64,000 nt of DNA from Lysobacterales bacterium (GTDB lineage Bacteria > Pseudomonadota > Gammaproteobacteria > Xanthomonadales > SZUA-36). Shown one piece after another: positions 47,346 through 56,731 of the stretch (position 1 is its first letter; the number at the start of each line of letters is the position of its first letter). The notes under the pieces were generated by a model. The model was not told the DNA's origin, did not search any database, and worked only from the letters and a program-made list of their open reading frames with translations. The translations under genes and the position numbers were made by a program. The stretch is from positions 27,541-91,540 of the forward strand of contig JABDJL010000123.1 in assembly GCA_013002505.1 (NCBI GenBank). The letters run 5' to 3'.

Positions 47346-47969
47346 GTGAAATCTGCCAGTCAAGCACTCGAAGCCCTGAAGGCGGGGAATTTGCGGTTTT
47401 TCCAAGGCCGGCCCCGTGAAAGGCTGCGGGACCGCGACTCCCTCCGCCAGGAATTACTGGAAGGCCAGGCGCCCTTCGCCACCATCCTCGGCTGTTCCGA
47501 TTCACGGGTACCTGCTGAAATGGTATTCGACCAGGATCTCGGCGACCTTTTTGTCATCCGGGTAGCGGGCAATGTCGTCGCACGATCGCAGATCGGCAGC
47601 GTTGAATTTGCATCGGAGTTTTTCAAGACCCGCCTGGTCGTGGTGCTCGGGCATTCCCTGTGTGGCGCTGTCCAGGCTACGCTTGAAAGACACCAGGGCG
47701 GACTGCAAGCCCGCTCGCAAAACCTCGACGCCATTGTCAACCGCATTAGCCCCGTGGTCACCAGTCTCCTCGACTCGGACCTGGCCCGCGATCCCGCGCG
47801 CCTGATGCAAGCAGCCGTACGCGCTAACATCGGCGCCAGTGTGCAGCGGTTGAAACAGGGATCTCCATTCCTGGAAAGCCTCGTTGAGGCTGGCGAGTTG
47901 TTGATTACCGGGGCCGAGTATTCGCTGGAAACCGGCAAAGTTGAATTTTTCGATGATCAAGCCCTCTGA
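47346..47969 (+). CDS. beta-class carbonic anhydrase
   Basis: Zinc enzyme that interconverts CO2 and bicarbonate. From GTG 47346 the protein is 207 residues and begins KSASQALEALKAGNLRFFQG, the usual beta-CA opening; an earlier TTG at 47283 adds a poorly supported extension. The zinc ligands and catalytic pair are in GCSDSRVPAE (C, D, R) and GHSLCGAVQA (H, C). The end of the gene overlaps the likely modA start by 17 nt, an unusual link between CO2 hydration and molybdate uptake genes. Confidence 0.93.
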   Translation: MKSASQALEALKAGNLRFFQGRPRERLRDRDSLRQELLEGQAPFATILGCSDSRVPAEMVFDQDLGDLFVIRVAGNVVARSQIGSVEFASEFFKTRLVVVLGHSLCGAVQATLERHQGGLQARSQNLDAIVNRISPVVTSLLDSDLARDPARLMQAAVRANIGASVQRLKQGSPFLESLVEAGELLITGAEYSLETGKVEFFDDQAL

Positions 47970-48726
47970 CAAGATTGACTGCTGTTTCCGGGTTCACCCG
48001 CTGTTTCTGGCCATACTCTGCCTGGCCGTGTTTTACCCCGGGTCGGCCATGGCCGACCGGATCCGAATTGCGGTTGCGAGTAATTTTGCCCCCACCCTTG
48101 CAGTGCTGGCAGAGCAATTCGAGAAATCGACGGGCCAGGAAATTCAGCTCATCGCCGGGGCGACCGGCAAGCACTATGCGCAGATCATCCGTGGCGCACC
48201 CTTCGATGCATTTTTTGCCGCAGACCGTGAACGGCCCGAACGCCTGGAGCAGCAGGGTTTCGCCGTTGCCGGCAGCCGCTTCAGTTACGCCCATGGCCGT
48301 CTCGTGTTGTGGGGCCCTGCAATGAATGCGCGGCAATCGGCAGCAGAAGCCATCAAAGACGGCCAATTTCGTTACCTGGCCATGGCGAATCCCGACCTGG
48401 CGCCGTACGGCCTGGCCGGCCGCGATGTACTGATGCACCTGGGAAGCTGGGAAACCATTCGCCAGCAAATAGTGCTTGGTGAAAACATCGCCCAGGCGTT
48501 CCAGTTCGTCCACAGCGGTAATGCTGACATTGGGCTGGTGGCACTGTCCCAGGTCCGGTCTGCCAGGCTGTCACCGGCCTCTTGGATTGATATCCCGCCA
48601 ACCTGGCATACAACCATAGACCAGCAGGCTGTTCTGCTCGATGTATCCGCACAGGTTTTCATGGATTATGTACGCAGTGAGCCCGCGCGCGTCATTATCC
48701 TTGACCAGGGATACGAACTCCCCTGA
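47953..48726 (+). CDS. modA: molybdate ABC transporter substrate-binding protein
   Basis: Periplasmic molybdate-binding protein, 257 residues from ATG 47953. The signal peptide ends near GSAMA. The mature protein opens RIRIAVASNFAPTLAVLAEQFEKSTG and has GATGKHYAQIIRGAPFDAFFAAD, typical ModA segments with the anion-binding serine and threonine positions. Later GENIAQAFQFVHSGNADIGLVALSQ is also family-like. It overlaps the carbonic anhydrase gene and shares one base with the modB start (TGATG). Confidence 0.93.
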   Translation: MIKPSDKIDCCFRVHPLFLAILCLAVFYPGSAMADRIRIAVASNFAPTLAVLAEQFEKSTGQEIQLIAGATGKHYAQIIRGAPFDAFFAADRERPERLEQQGFAVAGSRFSYAHGRLVLWGPAMNARQSAAEAIKDGQFRYLAMANPDLAPYGLAGRDVLMHLGSWETIRQQIVLGENIAQAFQFVHSGNADIGLVALSQVRSARLSPASWIDIPPTWHTTIDQQAVLLDVSAQVFMDYVRSEPARVIILDQGYELP

Positions 48727-49406
48727 TGTTCTCATCGGCTGAGTTAACCGCCCTGGCGCTAACCCTGAAGCTTGCACTCGTCAGCACCATTGTCCTGTTG
48801 GTTGTGGGCATACCCCTGGCCTGGTGGTTAGCGAGGACGCGATGGCGGTTTCGCTTTTTACTTGATGCCATCATTGCCCTTCCGCTGGTATTGCCACCCA
48901 CCGTGCTGGGGTTTTACCTCTTGTTGGCACTGGGCCCGTCCGGTCCGCTGGGACGTTTCATGGATGCTCTGGGTGGACATTCGCTGGCGTTCAGTTTTAG
49001 CGGCCTGGTGATTGGTTCAGTGATTTATTCCCTGCCTTTCGTTGTGCAGCCCATCCAGCAGTCATTCATCGCCACGGGGCGGCGGCCCATGGAGGTGGCA
49101 GCTTCCCTCGGCGCTGCACCCCTGGACCGGTTTTTCAGCATCGCTCTGCCGCTCGCGCGGCCCGGTATTCTGACCGGCGCAGCCCTGGGATTTGCGCACA
49201 CGCTTGGTGAATTCGGTGTCGTGCTGATGATCGGCGGCAGCATTCCCGGGGAAACAAGGGTCGTTTCCATTGCAATTTACGAGCAAGTTGAAAGCCTGCA
49301 GTACACGCAGGCTCACTGGCTGTCCGGCGCCCTGCTGCTGCTGTCGCTTGTGCTGCTGGCGCTGGTTTACCGCACCAGCCACCACTTCAGGATCGGGCCG
49401 TCATGA
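48726..49406 (+). CDS. modB: molybdate ABC transporter permease
   Basis: Five- or six-helix inner-membrane channel of the ModABC importer, 226 residues. The coupling loop that contacts ModC is seen as EVAASLGAAPLDRFFSIALPLARPGI (EAAxxxG type). The LPLVLPPTVLGFYLL segment is characteristic of ModB. The start overlaps the modA stop by one base and the stop overlaps the modC start by 4 nt, so the three genes are translationally linked. Confidence 0.95.
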   Translation: MFSSAELTALALTLKLALVSTIVLLVVGIPLAWWLARTRWRFRFLLDAIIALPLVLPPTVLGFYLLLALGPSGPLGRFMDALGGHSLAFSFSGLVIGSVIYSLPFVVQPIQQSFIATGRRPMEVAASLGAAPLDRFFSIALPLARPGILTGAALGFAHTLGEFGVVLMIGGSIPGETRVVSIAIYEQVESLQYTQAHWLSGALLLLSLVLLALVYRTSHHFRIGPS

Positions 49407-50470
49407 GCATCGAGGCCAGGCTGTCGCTGGGGCGCGGTGATTTTCAGATGGACCTGGACCTCGACATTCCCGCGAGCGGAATCACGTCCATACATGGCCC
49501 ATCCGGAAGCGGCAAGACCACCTTGTTACGGGCAATTGCAGGCCTTGACCGCCACCCGGGGTCCTTTATTTCCGTCAATGAAATCACCTGGCAGGACGAC
49601 CAGACGTTCGTACCTGTTCACCAACGGTCACTGGGTTACGTTTTCCAGGAATCCAGCCTGTTTCCGCACCTCGATGTGCGGCGCAACATTGAATACGGCG
49701 TCAGGCGCGGCAAAAAGGGGCCGCACATGCTAGAGAAAGCCATGGAACTGCTCGGCATCGAATCACTGCGGGATCGTTATCCTTCATCGCTCTCAGGTGG
49801 TGAAAGGCGACGCGTTGCGATCGCACGCGCGCTGGCTCCGAAACCTTCGCTGCTGCTGCTTGATGAGCCCTGTTCTGGTCTCGACGCCACGCACCGCTCG
49901 GAACTGCTCGGTTACCTTGAGAGCCTGCATTCAGAACTCAGTGTCCCGGTGCTGCATGTCAGTCATTCAGCCGCAGAGGTCTTGCGCCTGGCCGACAGGC
50001 TGATACTGCTGCAATCAGGGAGGATCACCGCCAGCGGAACACTGACCGACCTGCAGACGCGGCTGGACCTGGGCCTGTCCCGTGAAGAAGGCGCCGCGAC
50101 AATGGTAGAAGCGCGGGTCCGGGAAATCGATCAACGCTATGGCTTGGCCGTCCTGGAGCATTCCGGCGGCATACTGACCGTCATCAATGACGCATTCGAG
50201 CCGGGTCAGCGCCTGCGCGTCAGCATCGCAGCGCGCGATGTCAGCATCAGTCTCACGGAACCCGAAGACAGCAGTATTCTGAATACACTCAGGGCCAGCA
50301 TTGACGCCATGACAGACCTGGATAGTGCATTGGTGCTTTTGAAACTCGACGCCGGTGGCTCACCATTGCTGGCCAGGATCACGCGAAAGTCTGCTCAACG
50401 GCTCAGCCTGGCTGTTGGGATGAATGTTTTCGCGCAGGTCAAGAGCGTCGCTCTGTTGCAACAATCATGA
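49403..50470 (+). CDS. modC: molybdate ABC transporter ATP-binding protein
   Basis: ATPase of the molybdate importer, 355 residues. Walker A is GPSGSGKTTLLRAIAG, the Q loop follows in GYVFQESSLFPHLDV, the signature is LSGGERRRVAIARAL and Walker B LLLLDEPCSGLD, with the switch histidine in HVSHSAAEV. The C-terminal third (from about residue 275) is a Mop/TOBE-like domain expected to bind molybdate. No modE regulator lies nearby. Confidence 0.95.
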   Translation: MSIEARLSLGRGDFQMDLDLDIPASGITSIHGPSGSGKTTLLRAIAGLDRHPGSFISVNEITWQDDQTFVPVHQRSLGYVFQESSLFPHLDVRRNIEYGVRRGKKGPHMLEKAMELLGIESLRDRYPSSLSGGERRRVAIARALAPKPSLLLLDEPCSGLDATHRSELLGYLESLHSELSVPVLHVSHSAAEVLRLADRLILLQSGRITASGTLTDLQTRLDLGLSREEGAATMVEARVREIDQRYGLAVLEHSGGILTVINDAFEPGQRLRVSIAARDVSISLTEPEDSSILNTLRASIDAMTDLDSALVLLKLDAGGSPLLARITRKSAQRLSLAVGMNVFAQVKSVALLQQS

Positions 50471-50581
50471 TGGGCCAGGTGACCCCAACCGTCTGCGTGA
50501 CCGGTGTTCCGGAAGATTCAGCGACGAGTTGCCAGGCTGGCCCGGTTGCAATGAACCATTAACCGGGCCTGTCCAATAAGT

Positions 50582-50944
50582 ATGACCCGCCAAATCATGC
50601 GAATAGCCCAGTGGATCGGCTTGTTTTGCGCCATCATCTCGACGGGCGTTCTGGCCATGTTTACCACTTACCTCGTGGTCGCAGGCCAGGCGCAAAACCT
50701 GACTGCCTTCATACTTGGGCTGATGGCGTTGCTGTCAACTCTGGCAGGCTGGGCGGCGATCAGGCGGCGTGCCTTGCTGCTATTGGCGCTGTTCATTATC
50801 TGCTACCTGCCGGTCGGGTTTTACCTGACCGGTGTGCCGTCATGGGCGCGCTACGCAGGGTATGCCCAGCTGGGCTTCCTGGTCTCATCGCTGATGATGT
50901 TCTGGGCCGGAGGAACGGGCAAGAAGCAAAAAAAACCCGGCTAG
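50582..50944 (+). CDS. small four-helix membrane protein of unknown function
   Basis: A 120-residue protein with four hydrophobic segments (about residues 8-30, 36-56, 60-82 and 90-110) and a lysine-rich cytoplasmic-type tail. I recognise no family motif. It begins 111 nt after modC and has no strong Shine-Dalgarno. Its TAG stop lies inside the stem-loop of the following terminator. Confidence 0.65.
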   Translation: MTRQIMRIAQWIGLFCAIISTGVLAMFTTYLVVAGQAQNLTAFILGLMALLSTLAGWAAIRRRALLLLALFIICYLPVGFYLTGVPSWARYAGYAQLGFLVSSLMMFWAGGTGKKQKKPG

Positions 50945-50958
50945 CAGCCGGGTTTTTT
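50928..50958. terminator. bidirectional terminator between the membrane protein gene and rplQ
   Basis: The stem CCCGGCT (50936-50942) pairs with AGCCGGG (50946-50952) around loop AGC, flanked by an A run and six T. It serves the minus-strand ribosomal operon ending at rplQ (stop 50976) and the plus-strand gene, whose TAG stop spans 50942-50944 in the stem and loop. Confidence 0.92.
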
Positions 50959-50975
50959 GATCAGTGCCTGGTCAC

Positions 50976-51365
50976 TCAGTCCAGGTCAGCCTCGAGCTCA
51001 TCCTCGCGCGGGCGATCGACCAGTTCAACATAGGCCATCTGGGCCTGGTCGCCTGCACGATGTCCGCACTTGAGAATGCGCAGATATCCACCGGGGCGCT
51101 CAACGTATCGCGGACCAAGTTCTTCGAACAGCTTGCCCACCACCTCCTTGTCACGCAAGCGGTCAAAGGCGCGCCGGCGATGCGCGACGCTGTCATTCTT
51201 GGCCAGCGTGATCAGAGGCTCTGCAACCTTGCGCAGTTCCTTGGCCTTGGGCAGGGTGGTCTTGATGATTTCGTGCCTGAACAAGGACGCAGCCATATTG
51301 CGAAACATCGCCTTGCGATGTGGGCTGTTCATGTTCAGCTTGCGGCCGGACTTTTGGTGACGCAT
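50976..51365 (-). CDS. rplQ: 50S ribosomal protein L17
   Basis: Large-subunit protein L17, 129 residues. The opening [20 protein letters not shown] and the segments [18 protein letters not shown] and GNGR-region equivalent [16 protein letters not shown] are typical. It is the last gene of the alpha operon, follows rpoA by 30 nt, and ends just ahead of a strong terminator. Confidence 0.98.
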   Translation of the reverse strand: MRHQKSGRKLNMNSPHRKAMFRNMAASLFRHEIIKTTLPKAKELRKVAEPLITLAKNDSVAHRRRAFDRLRDKEVVGKLFEELGPRYVERPGGYLRILKCGHRAGDQAQMAYVELVDRPREDELEADLD

Positions 51366-51395
51366 GGTCTTATTCCTTATCTGTTCGGGCGGCCT

Positions 51396-52382
51396 TTACG
51401 CGGTTACCAGCGCAGCCGGCGGCCAGTTTTCCAGTTTCATGCCCAGCGACAGGTCGTGCTGTGCCAGCACATCCTTGATCTCGGTCAGTGATTTCTTGCC
51501 AAGGTTCGGTGTTTTCAGTAACTCGACCTCGGTGCGCTGTACCAGGTCACCGATGTACAGGATGCTTTCCGCTTTCAGGCAATTGGCAGAGCGAACCGTC
51601 AGCTCGAGGTCGTCGATCGGACGCAGCAGGATCGGATCGATCTCCTGCGACTTTTCTTCCTCGACCACTTCCTGGCGCGCCTTGAAGTCCACGAATACCG
51701 ACAACTGGTCTGCCAGGATATTGGCGGCCAGCTTGACCGACTCTTCGCAGTCAATGGTGCCGTTGGTCTCGATGTCCAGAACCAGCTTATCAAGGTCAGT
51801 ACGCTGTTCAACACGCGCGGCTTCGACGCTGTAAGCGACTTTCCGGACCGGGCAGTAAGACGCATCCAGCATCAGTCGGCCGATCGGACGGGATTCCTGT
51901 TCACCAACGGTGAGGCGGGTGGCCGGCTGGTAGCCGACGCCACGGTTCACCTTCAGGCGCATATTGATGCTGCCGTCCTTGGTCAGGTGGCAGATCAGGT
52001 GGTCCGGGTTGGCGATTTCCACGTCGTGATCAACCTGGATGTCACCGGCTGTAACCGGGCCAGTACCGGACTTGCTCAGGGTCAGCGTTGCTTCTTCACG
52101 TTCGTGCATGCGCAGCGCGATGCCCTTCAGGTTCAGCAGCACTTCGATGATGTCCTCCTGCAGGCCCTCTACCGCCGTGTACTCATGCAGCACGCCTTCG
52201 ATTTCAACTTCGACAATGGCGTAGCCAGGAATAGAAGACAGCAACACGCGGCGCAAAGCGTTGCCCAGGGTATGGCCAAAGCCGCGTTCCAGCGGTTCCA
52301 GCGCAATCCGCGCGCGATTCGGGTTGACGGCATCTACACCTACCGCCTTGGGCTTTAACATGTTTTCAATCGCTCCCATCAT
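51396..52382 (-). CDS. rpoA: DNA-directed RNA polymerase subunit alpha
   Basis: Alpha subunit, which assembles the polymerase core and contacts promoter UP elements and activators. From ATG 52382 it has 328 residues, close to the E. coli 329. The N-terminal domain has [23 protein letters not shown], and the C-terminal domain has [16 protein letters not shown] and the [14 protein letters not shown] helix. A longer ORF extends upstream into rpsD leader sequence and is not real. GAGG lies about 8 nt before the ATG. Confidence 0.98.
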   Translation of the reverse strand: MMGAIENMLKPKAVGVDAVNPNRARIALEPLERGFGHTLGNALRRVLLSSIPGYAIVEVEIEGVLHEYTAVEGLQEDIIEVLLNLKGIALRMHEREEATLTLSKSGTGPVTAGDIQVDHDVEIANPDHLICHLTKDGSINMRLKVNRGVGYQPATRLTVGEQESRPIGRLMLDASYCPVRKVAYSVEAARVEQRTDLDKLVLDIETNGTIDCEESVKLAANILADQLSVFVDFKARQEVVEEEKSQEIDPILLRPIDDLELTVRSANCLKAESILYIGDLVQRTEVELLKTPNLGKKSLTEIKDVLAQHDLSLGMKLENWPPAALVTA

Positions 52383-52450
52383 GGGATGTACCTCACAGTT
52401 TGACCAGCGTTCCCGCCCGTAAGCAGACGGCTTCGCGGGTGGGCAACAAA

Positions 52451-53077
52451 TTACTTGGAATAAAGCTCGACAATCAGGTTTTCGTTGATGTCGGCCGGAA
52501 GTTCGTCGCGATCCGGGTAGGCCTTGAATTCGCCTTCCATCTTGGTGGGATCGACTTCGGTCCACGCCGCTGCCAGATCCATTTCCTGGCTCAGCGTGAT
52601 GGCTTCCTTGATGCGCAACTGGTTTCGCGCTTTCTCGCGAATCGCGACCACGTCACCCGGTGAAACCTGGAACGATGGAACGTTGACCACAGAACCATTC
52701 ACCGTGATTGACTTATGCGATACCAGCTGACGGGCCTGGGCGCGCGTCACAGCGAAGCCCATGCGGTAAACCACGTTGTCCAGCCTGCCTTCGAGCAGGC
52801 GCAGCAGGTTTTCACCGGTTGCACCCTTCTGGCCGGCTGCGGCCTTGTAGTAATTGCGGAACTGCTTTTCAAGGATGCCGTAAATCCGGCGTACTTTCTG
52901 CTTTTCACGCAACTGCAAAGCATAGTCAGACAGGCGCTGGCGGCGGCCCGCACCATGTTGACCGGGCGCCTGGCCCAGTTTGCACTTGGATTCGATCCCG
53001 CGCGCCGGGCTCTTCAGGCCAAGGTCAACACCTTCGCGCCGCGCCAGTTTGCAGGTAGGTCCTGTATATCTTGCCAT
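52451..53077 (-). CDS. rpsD: 30S ribosomal protein S4
   Basis: Primary 16S-binding protein and, in E. coli, the translational repressor of the alpha operon. The 208-residue protein begins [16 protein letters not shown] and contains the S4 RNA-binding fold [21 protein letters not shown]. It lies between rpsK and rpoA as in E. coli. Confidence 0.98.
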   Translation of the reverse strand: MARYTGPTCKLARREGVDLGLKSPARGIESKCKLGQAPGQHGAGRRQRLSDYALQLREKQKVRRIYGILEKQFRNYYKAAAGQKGATGENLLRLLEGRLDNVVYRMGFAVTRAQARQLVSHKSITVNGSVVNVPSFQVSPGDVVAIREKARNQLRIKEAITLSQEMDLAAAWTEVDPTKMEGEFKAYPDRDELPADINENLIVELYSK

Positions 53078-53090
53078 TTCCGTAAACTCC

Positions 53091-53480
53091 TCAGACCCGA
53101 CGCTTTTTCGGCGGCCGGCAACCGTTATGCGGTATCGGCGTCACGTCAACGATGTTGGTGATCTTGTAACCCAGCGCGTTCAGTGCGCGAACCGATGATT
53201 CACGCCCGGGTCCCGGGCCCTTGATACGGACCTCGAGGTTCTGCAGCCCGTATTCCTGGGCAGTGCGTCCGGCAGCATCCGCAGCTACCTGGGCAGCAAA
53301 CGGCGTGCTCTTGCGTGAACCACGAAAACCGGCGCCGCCGGAAGTCGCCCACGACAGGACGTTGCCCTGCCGGTCGCTCAGGGTAATGATCGTGTTATTG
53401 AAAGAAGCGTGGACGTGCGCAATGCCGTCGACCACTGTCTTTTTGACTTTCTTCTTCCTGACTGTCTTTGGTTTGGCCAT
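53091..53480 (-). CDS. rpsK: 30S ribosomal protein S11
   Basis: Platform protein of the small subunit, 129 residues. The core [32 protein letters not shown] and the basic end RPPKKRRV are typical. It is 12 nt downstream of rpsM and 13 nt ahead of rpsD. Confidence 0.98.
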   Translation of the reverse strand: MAKPKTVRKKKVKKTVVDGIAHVHASFNNTIITLSDRQGNVLSWATSGGAGFRGSRKSTPFAAQVAADAAGRTAQEYGLQNLEVRIKGPGPGRESSVRALNALGYKITNIVDVTPIPHNGCRPPKKRRV

Positions 53481-53492
53481 CTCGTTATCGCC

Positions 53493-53849
53493 TTATCGCT
53501 TAATCGGACGCCTCGGACCCTTCCGGGTACGGGCATTGGTCTTGGTTTGCTGGCCCCTGACCGGCAATCCACGCCGGTGGCGCAGCCCGCGGTAGCAGCC
53601 CAGGTCCATCAGCCGCTTCAGGTTCATCGCCACTTCACGGCGAAGGTCACCTTCAACCGTCAGGTTTGAAACCTGATTGCGAATGGCCTCAATTTCGGGT
53701 TCGGTCAGATCCCGGATACGCGTATCGGCCGCCACGTTGGCGACCTCGCATATCTGCAGTGCGCGTGTGCGCCCAATACCATAGATGCTGGTTAAAGCCA
53801 CCCAGGCATGCTTCTGAACCGGTAAGTTGACTCCCGCGATGCGAGCCAT
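53493..53849 (-). CDS. rpsM: 30S ribosomal protein S13
   Basis: Head protein that contacts the P-site tRNA, 118 residues. It starts [10 protein letters not shown] and ends with the basic [17 protein letters not shown] tail. The leader upstream contains a TATAAT -10 element and a perfect 18-base palindrome, so the alpha operon probably has its own promoter. AGGAG is 8 nt before the ATG. Confidence 0.98.
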   Translation of the reverse strand: MARIAGVNLPVQKHAWVALTSIYGIGRTRALQICEVANVAADTRIRDLTEPEIEAIRNQVSNLTVEGDLRREVAMNLKRLMDLGCYRGLRHRRGLPVRGQQTKTNARTRKGPRRPIKR

Positions 53850-53879
53850 ACTACGTACTCCTGTCTTGACTGTTGCCGC

Positions 53880-53897
53880 CCCTTCGAATTCGAAGGG
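53880..53897 (-). promoter_or_regulatory. palindromic leader hairpin of the alpha operon
   Basis: CCCTTCGAATTCGAAGGG is a perfect palindrome 31 nt upstream of the rpsM start. In RNA it can form a stem at the very 5' end of a transcript from the -10 element upstream. The position matches where E. coli has the S4-binding leader, but structure and sequence are not shown to be the same. Confidence 0.55.
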
Positions 53898-53908
53898 TAA
53901 AACGACCC

Positions 53909-53914
53909 ATTATA
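53909..53914 (-). promoter_or_regulatory. -10 element of a probable alpha operon promoter
   Basis: Minus strand TATAAT in context GGATATAATGGG lies about 60 nt ahead of rpsM. The -35 at 17-nt spacing reads TTTCGC, which is weak. It fits a promoter in the 132-nt rpmJ-rpsM gap. Confidence 0.5.
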
Positions 53915-53981
53915 TCCAAACGCTGGCAGCTGCGAAAGCCCGCAAACCCCTGATTTTCAAACAAAGGTGCAGAGTTTCCCA

Positions 53982-54095
53982 TCAGCCCTGGCGCTGCTTG
54001 TGTTTCTTGTCCGTGCAAATCACGTACACGATGCCTTTACGGCGCACGATCTTGCAATTACGGCAGATTTTTTTAACCGAAGCTTGCACTTTCAT
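53982..54095 (-). CDS. rpmJ: 50S ribosomal protein L36
   Basis: A 37-residue ribosomal protein. It begins [20 protein letters not shown] and ends KKHKQRQG. The zinc ribbon is intact: C11, C14, C27 and H32. It lies 37 nt downstream of secY. Confidence 0.96.
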   Translation of the reverse strand: MKVQASVKKICRNCKIVRRKGIVYVICTDKKHKQRQG

Positions 54096-54132
54096 GGCAG
54101 CTCTCCTCGAAATTCCTAATAAGCCTGTTGCA

Positions 54133-55476
54133 CTATCGCCTGACCACGCCTGAACGCCCATAGGACTTCAGGTTGGCCTTCTTCATCAGGCTGTCGTACT
54201 TGTGTGAAATCAGGTGTGCCTGGACCTGTGCGATAAAATCCATGATCACGACCACGACAATCAGCACAGACGTGCCGCCGAAATAAAATGGCACGGCCCA
54301 GAATGCGCGCATCACGTCCGGCAACAGGCACACTGCCACCAGGTACAGCGAACCGACCATCGTCAAGCGGGTCAGAACGTTATCAATGTAATCAGCAGTC
54401 TGACGCCCCGGGCGTATACCCGGAATGAATGCGCCGGAACGCTTCAGGTTGTCCGCTGTTTCTTTCGAATTAAACACCAGCGCGGTGTAAAAGAAACAGA
54501 AGAAAATAATCAACGCCGAGAACAACAGGGTGTACGGCAGGTTGCCCGGCGTCATTGCCGCTGCAACGTCCGTCAACCACGACAGGTTGCCGGTGGTGGA
54601 AAACCAGGTCGCCAGCGTTGACGGAAATATCACGATGCTCGAAGCGAAGATCGCCGGAATCACGCCGGACATGTTTATCTTCAGCGGCAGGTGCGTCTGC
54701 TGGTTCTGGTAAGCGACTTTGCCCTGGCGTTGTGCGTAGTTGACCGTTATTCGGCGTTGTCCGCGCTCGACCCTGACAATGAAGTAGATTACGCCGAGAA
54801 TCAGGGCGAGGATGAACAGCGTCGCAGGGATACTGAGCTGGCCGGTGTTGACCAGTTCAAGCGTGCCGGCAACTGCGCGAGGCAAGCCCGCCACGATTCC
54901 GGCGAAAATAATCAGCGAAATGCCGTTGCCAACACCACGCTCGGTTATCTGCTCGCCGAGCCACATCAGGAACACCGTGCCCGCGGTCAGCGTTACGACG
55001 GCCGTAAACAGGAAGCCAAATCCGGGCGCGAATACCACCGCGGCCTGGGACTGCAATGCAATGGCCACGCTGCCGGCCTGGAATGCCGCCAACACGACCG
55101 TGAAAATTCGCGTGTACTGGGTAATTTTCTGGCGGCCGCTGGAGCCTTCCTTCTTCAACTGCTGCAGCTGCGGCACAGCGCTGGACATCAACTGCATGAT
55201 GATCGACGCCGAGATGTATGGCATCACACCCAGTGCAAACAACGAGAAACGCTCTAACGCGCCCCCTGTGAACAGGTTGAAGACGTCGATAATCGTGCCC
55301 TGCTGTGAGTCCATGAACTGCAGCAAAGCCTGTGGGTTAACGCCCGGAACCGGGATAAACGTACCAATGCGGTAAACGATCAGCGCCACCAGCACGAACA
55401 GCAATCGCTGCCGCAGCTCGGTGAGCCGGCCCAGTCCGCCCAGCGTTTCCGCCATTTGTGAAGGCGATCGCGACAT
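54133..55476 (-). CDS. secY: preprotein translocase subunit SecY
   Basis: Ten-helix pore subunit of the Sec translocon, 447 residues. The family opening [28 protein letters not shown], the plug region (after [20 protein letters not shown]), and the cytoplasmic loop [32 protein letters not shown] are present, each shortened here to its core. The start overlaps the rplO stop by one base (TAATG), so translation is coupled. Confidence 0.98.
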   Translation of the reverse strand: MSRSPSQMAETLGGLGRLTELRQRLLFVLVALIVYRIGTFIPVPGVNPQALLQFMDSQQGTIIDVFNLFTGGALERFSLFALGVMPYISASIIMQLMSSAVPQLQQLKKEGSSGRQKITQYTRIFTVVLAAFQAGSVAIALQSQAAVVFAPGFGFLFTAVVTLTAGTVFLMWLGEQITERGVGNGISLIIFAGIVAGLPRAVAGTLELVNTGQLSIPATLFILALILGVIYFIVRVERGQRRITVNYAQRQGKVAYQNQQTHLPLKINMSGVIPAIFASSIVIFPSTLATWFSTTGNLSWLTDVAAAMTPGNLPYTLLFSALIIFFCFFYTALVFNSKETADNLKRSGAFIPGIRPGRQTADYIDNVLTRLTMVGSLYLVAVCLLPDVMRAFWAVPFYFGGTSVLIVVVVIMDFIAQVQAHLISHKYDSLMKKANLKSYGRSGVVRR

Positions 55477-55907
55477 TACTCGACCTTACCGCCAGCCGCT
55501 TCGATCACGGCTTGTGCACCCTTGGTGACGCCTACGCCGCTGACGGTGATCGCACGGTCCAGTTCACCGGTGTTGATGATCTTGACCTTCTTGATATCCG
55601 CGCCCACGACACCCGCCTTCTTCAGGGTTTCCATGTTGATGACATCAGCATCCATGGCGGCCAATTGGTAAAGCCGCACTTCGGCACTGTGTCGCGCAAT
55701 TCGCGATGCAAAGCCGCGCTTGGGCAAACGCCGTTGCAAAGGCATCTGTCCACCTTCGAATCCGACCTTGCTGTAACCACCGGAACGTGATTTCTGGCCC
55801 TTGTGGCCGCGACCCGCGGTTTTACCCGTGCCCGAGCCGATACCACGGCCAACGCGCTTGCGGTCTTTCTTGCTGCCCTCTGCCGGGCTGATATTGTTCA
55901 GTTTCAT
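55476..55907 (-). CDS. rplO: 50S ribosomal protein L15
   Basis: Large-subunit protein, 143 residues from ATG 55907 ([20 protein letters not shown]). The glycine-rich [20 protein letters not shown] and [17 protein letters not shown] are typical. A frame from 55922 adds five residues and was rejected. An inverted repeat element lies immediately upstream, in the spacer from rpmD. Confidence 0.97.
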   Translation of the reverse strand: MKLNNISPAEGSKKDRKRVGRGIGSGTGKTAGRGHKGQKSRSGGYSKVGFEGGQMPLQRRLPKRGFASRIARHSAEVRLYQLAAMDADVINMETLKKAGVVGADIKKVKIINTGELDRAITVSGVGVTKGAQAVIEAAGGKVE

Positions 55908-55920
55908 GTTTGTACTTTCC

Positions 55921-56009
55921 AATTTAAAGGGGTCAGAGCCCTTTATTCATCGTGGTTCGCAGTCAATGCCATTGGAGCAGAGCGAAAAAGGGCTCTGACC
56001 CCATTCAAA
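55921..56009. repeat. inverted repeat element (REP/MITE-like) in the spc operon
   Basis: The arms GGGGTCAGAGCCCTTT (55929-55944) and AAAGGGCTCTGACCCC (55987-56002) form a perfect 16-base inverted repeat around a 42-base centre. Outside the arms weaker symmetry continues (ATTTAAA against ATTTGAAT). The motif is of a kind often met as dispersed copies beside REP-associated tyrosine transposases (from memory of such elements). It fills most of the rpmD-rplO spacer. No other copy was noticed in this window. Confidence 0.75.
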
Positions 56010-56195
56010 TCAGGCCTCTTCCACTCGTACCATGTATTCGATTTTTCGGGCCATACCACGAATGGATGGCGTGTCTTCCAGCGTCACGGTCTGATGCATG
56101 CGCTTCAATCCCAGACCGCGAACGCATTCGCGATGTTTGGGTTGTGCACTGATCGGAGACCGAACCAGGGTTACCTTGATCTGTTTCTTAGCCAT
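56010..56195 (-). CDS. rpmD: 50S ribosomal protein L30
   Basis: A 61-residue ribosomal protein with [21 protein letters not shown] and [22 protein letters not shown]. It overlaps rpsE by 8 nt. The gap to rplO is over 100 nt, far longer than other spacers in this operon, because of the inverted repeat element. Confidence 0.97.
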   Translation of the reverse strand: MAKKQIKVTLVRSPISAQPKHRECVRGLGLKRMHQTVTLEDTPSIRGMARKIEYMVRVEEA

Positions 56196-56700
56196 GATTT
56201 GCCAGGATCTCTTCTACGTTTTTGCCGCGCTTGGCCGCAATGGCCTCGGGGCTGTACATTTTCTGCAGGCCCTTGATCGTTGCGCGAACCAGGTTAATCG
56301 GGCTGTTGGAGCCTACGCTTTTGGCCAGGACATTGTGCACGCCTACTGTTTCAAGGACCGCACGCATGGCGCCACCGGCGATCACGCCTGTTCCTTCAGA
56401 AGCAGGCTGCATGTAGATCTTCGACCCGCCATGGCTGGCCTTGACCGGATGCCACAATGTGCCTTCCTTGAGCTGCACGTTGATCATGTTGCGGCGCGCC
56501 TTTTCCATCGATTTCTGGATGGCGACCGGCACTTCACGCGCCTTGCCATAGCCAAAACCGACCTTGCCGTCACCATCGCCGACAACACTGAGCGCGGTAA
56601 ATCCGAAAATGCGGCCACCTTTGACGACCTTGGCCACACGGTTGACGGCGACCAGCTTCTCGGTCATGCCGTCGCTGTTTTCTCTGTCCATTCTTGCCAT
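56188..56700 (-). CDS. rpsE: 30S ribosomal protein S5
   Basis: Small-subunit protein tied to decoding accuracy, 170 residues. Core segments are [39 protein letters not shown] and [15 protein letters not shown]. The next gene rpmD starts inside its end. Confidence 0.98.
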   Translation of the reverse strand: MARMDRENSDGMTEKLVAVNRVAKVVKGGRIFGFTALSVVGDGDGKVGFGYGKAREVPVAIQKSMEKARRNMINVQLKEGTLWHPVKASHGGSKIYMQPASEGTGVIAGGAMRAVLETVGVHNVLAKSVGSNSPINLVRATIKGLQKMYSPEAIAAKRGKNVEEILANHG

Positions 56701-56731
56701 TACTGTTACCTAGTTTCCTGATACGGGTCCG

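Noticed and set aside
52383..52565. 5' extension of rpoA
   Set aside because: Not conserved in alpha subunits, overlaps the rpsD end, and the normal start MMGAIENML has a ribosome binding site.
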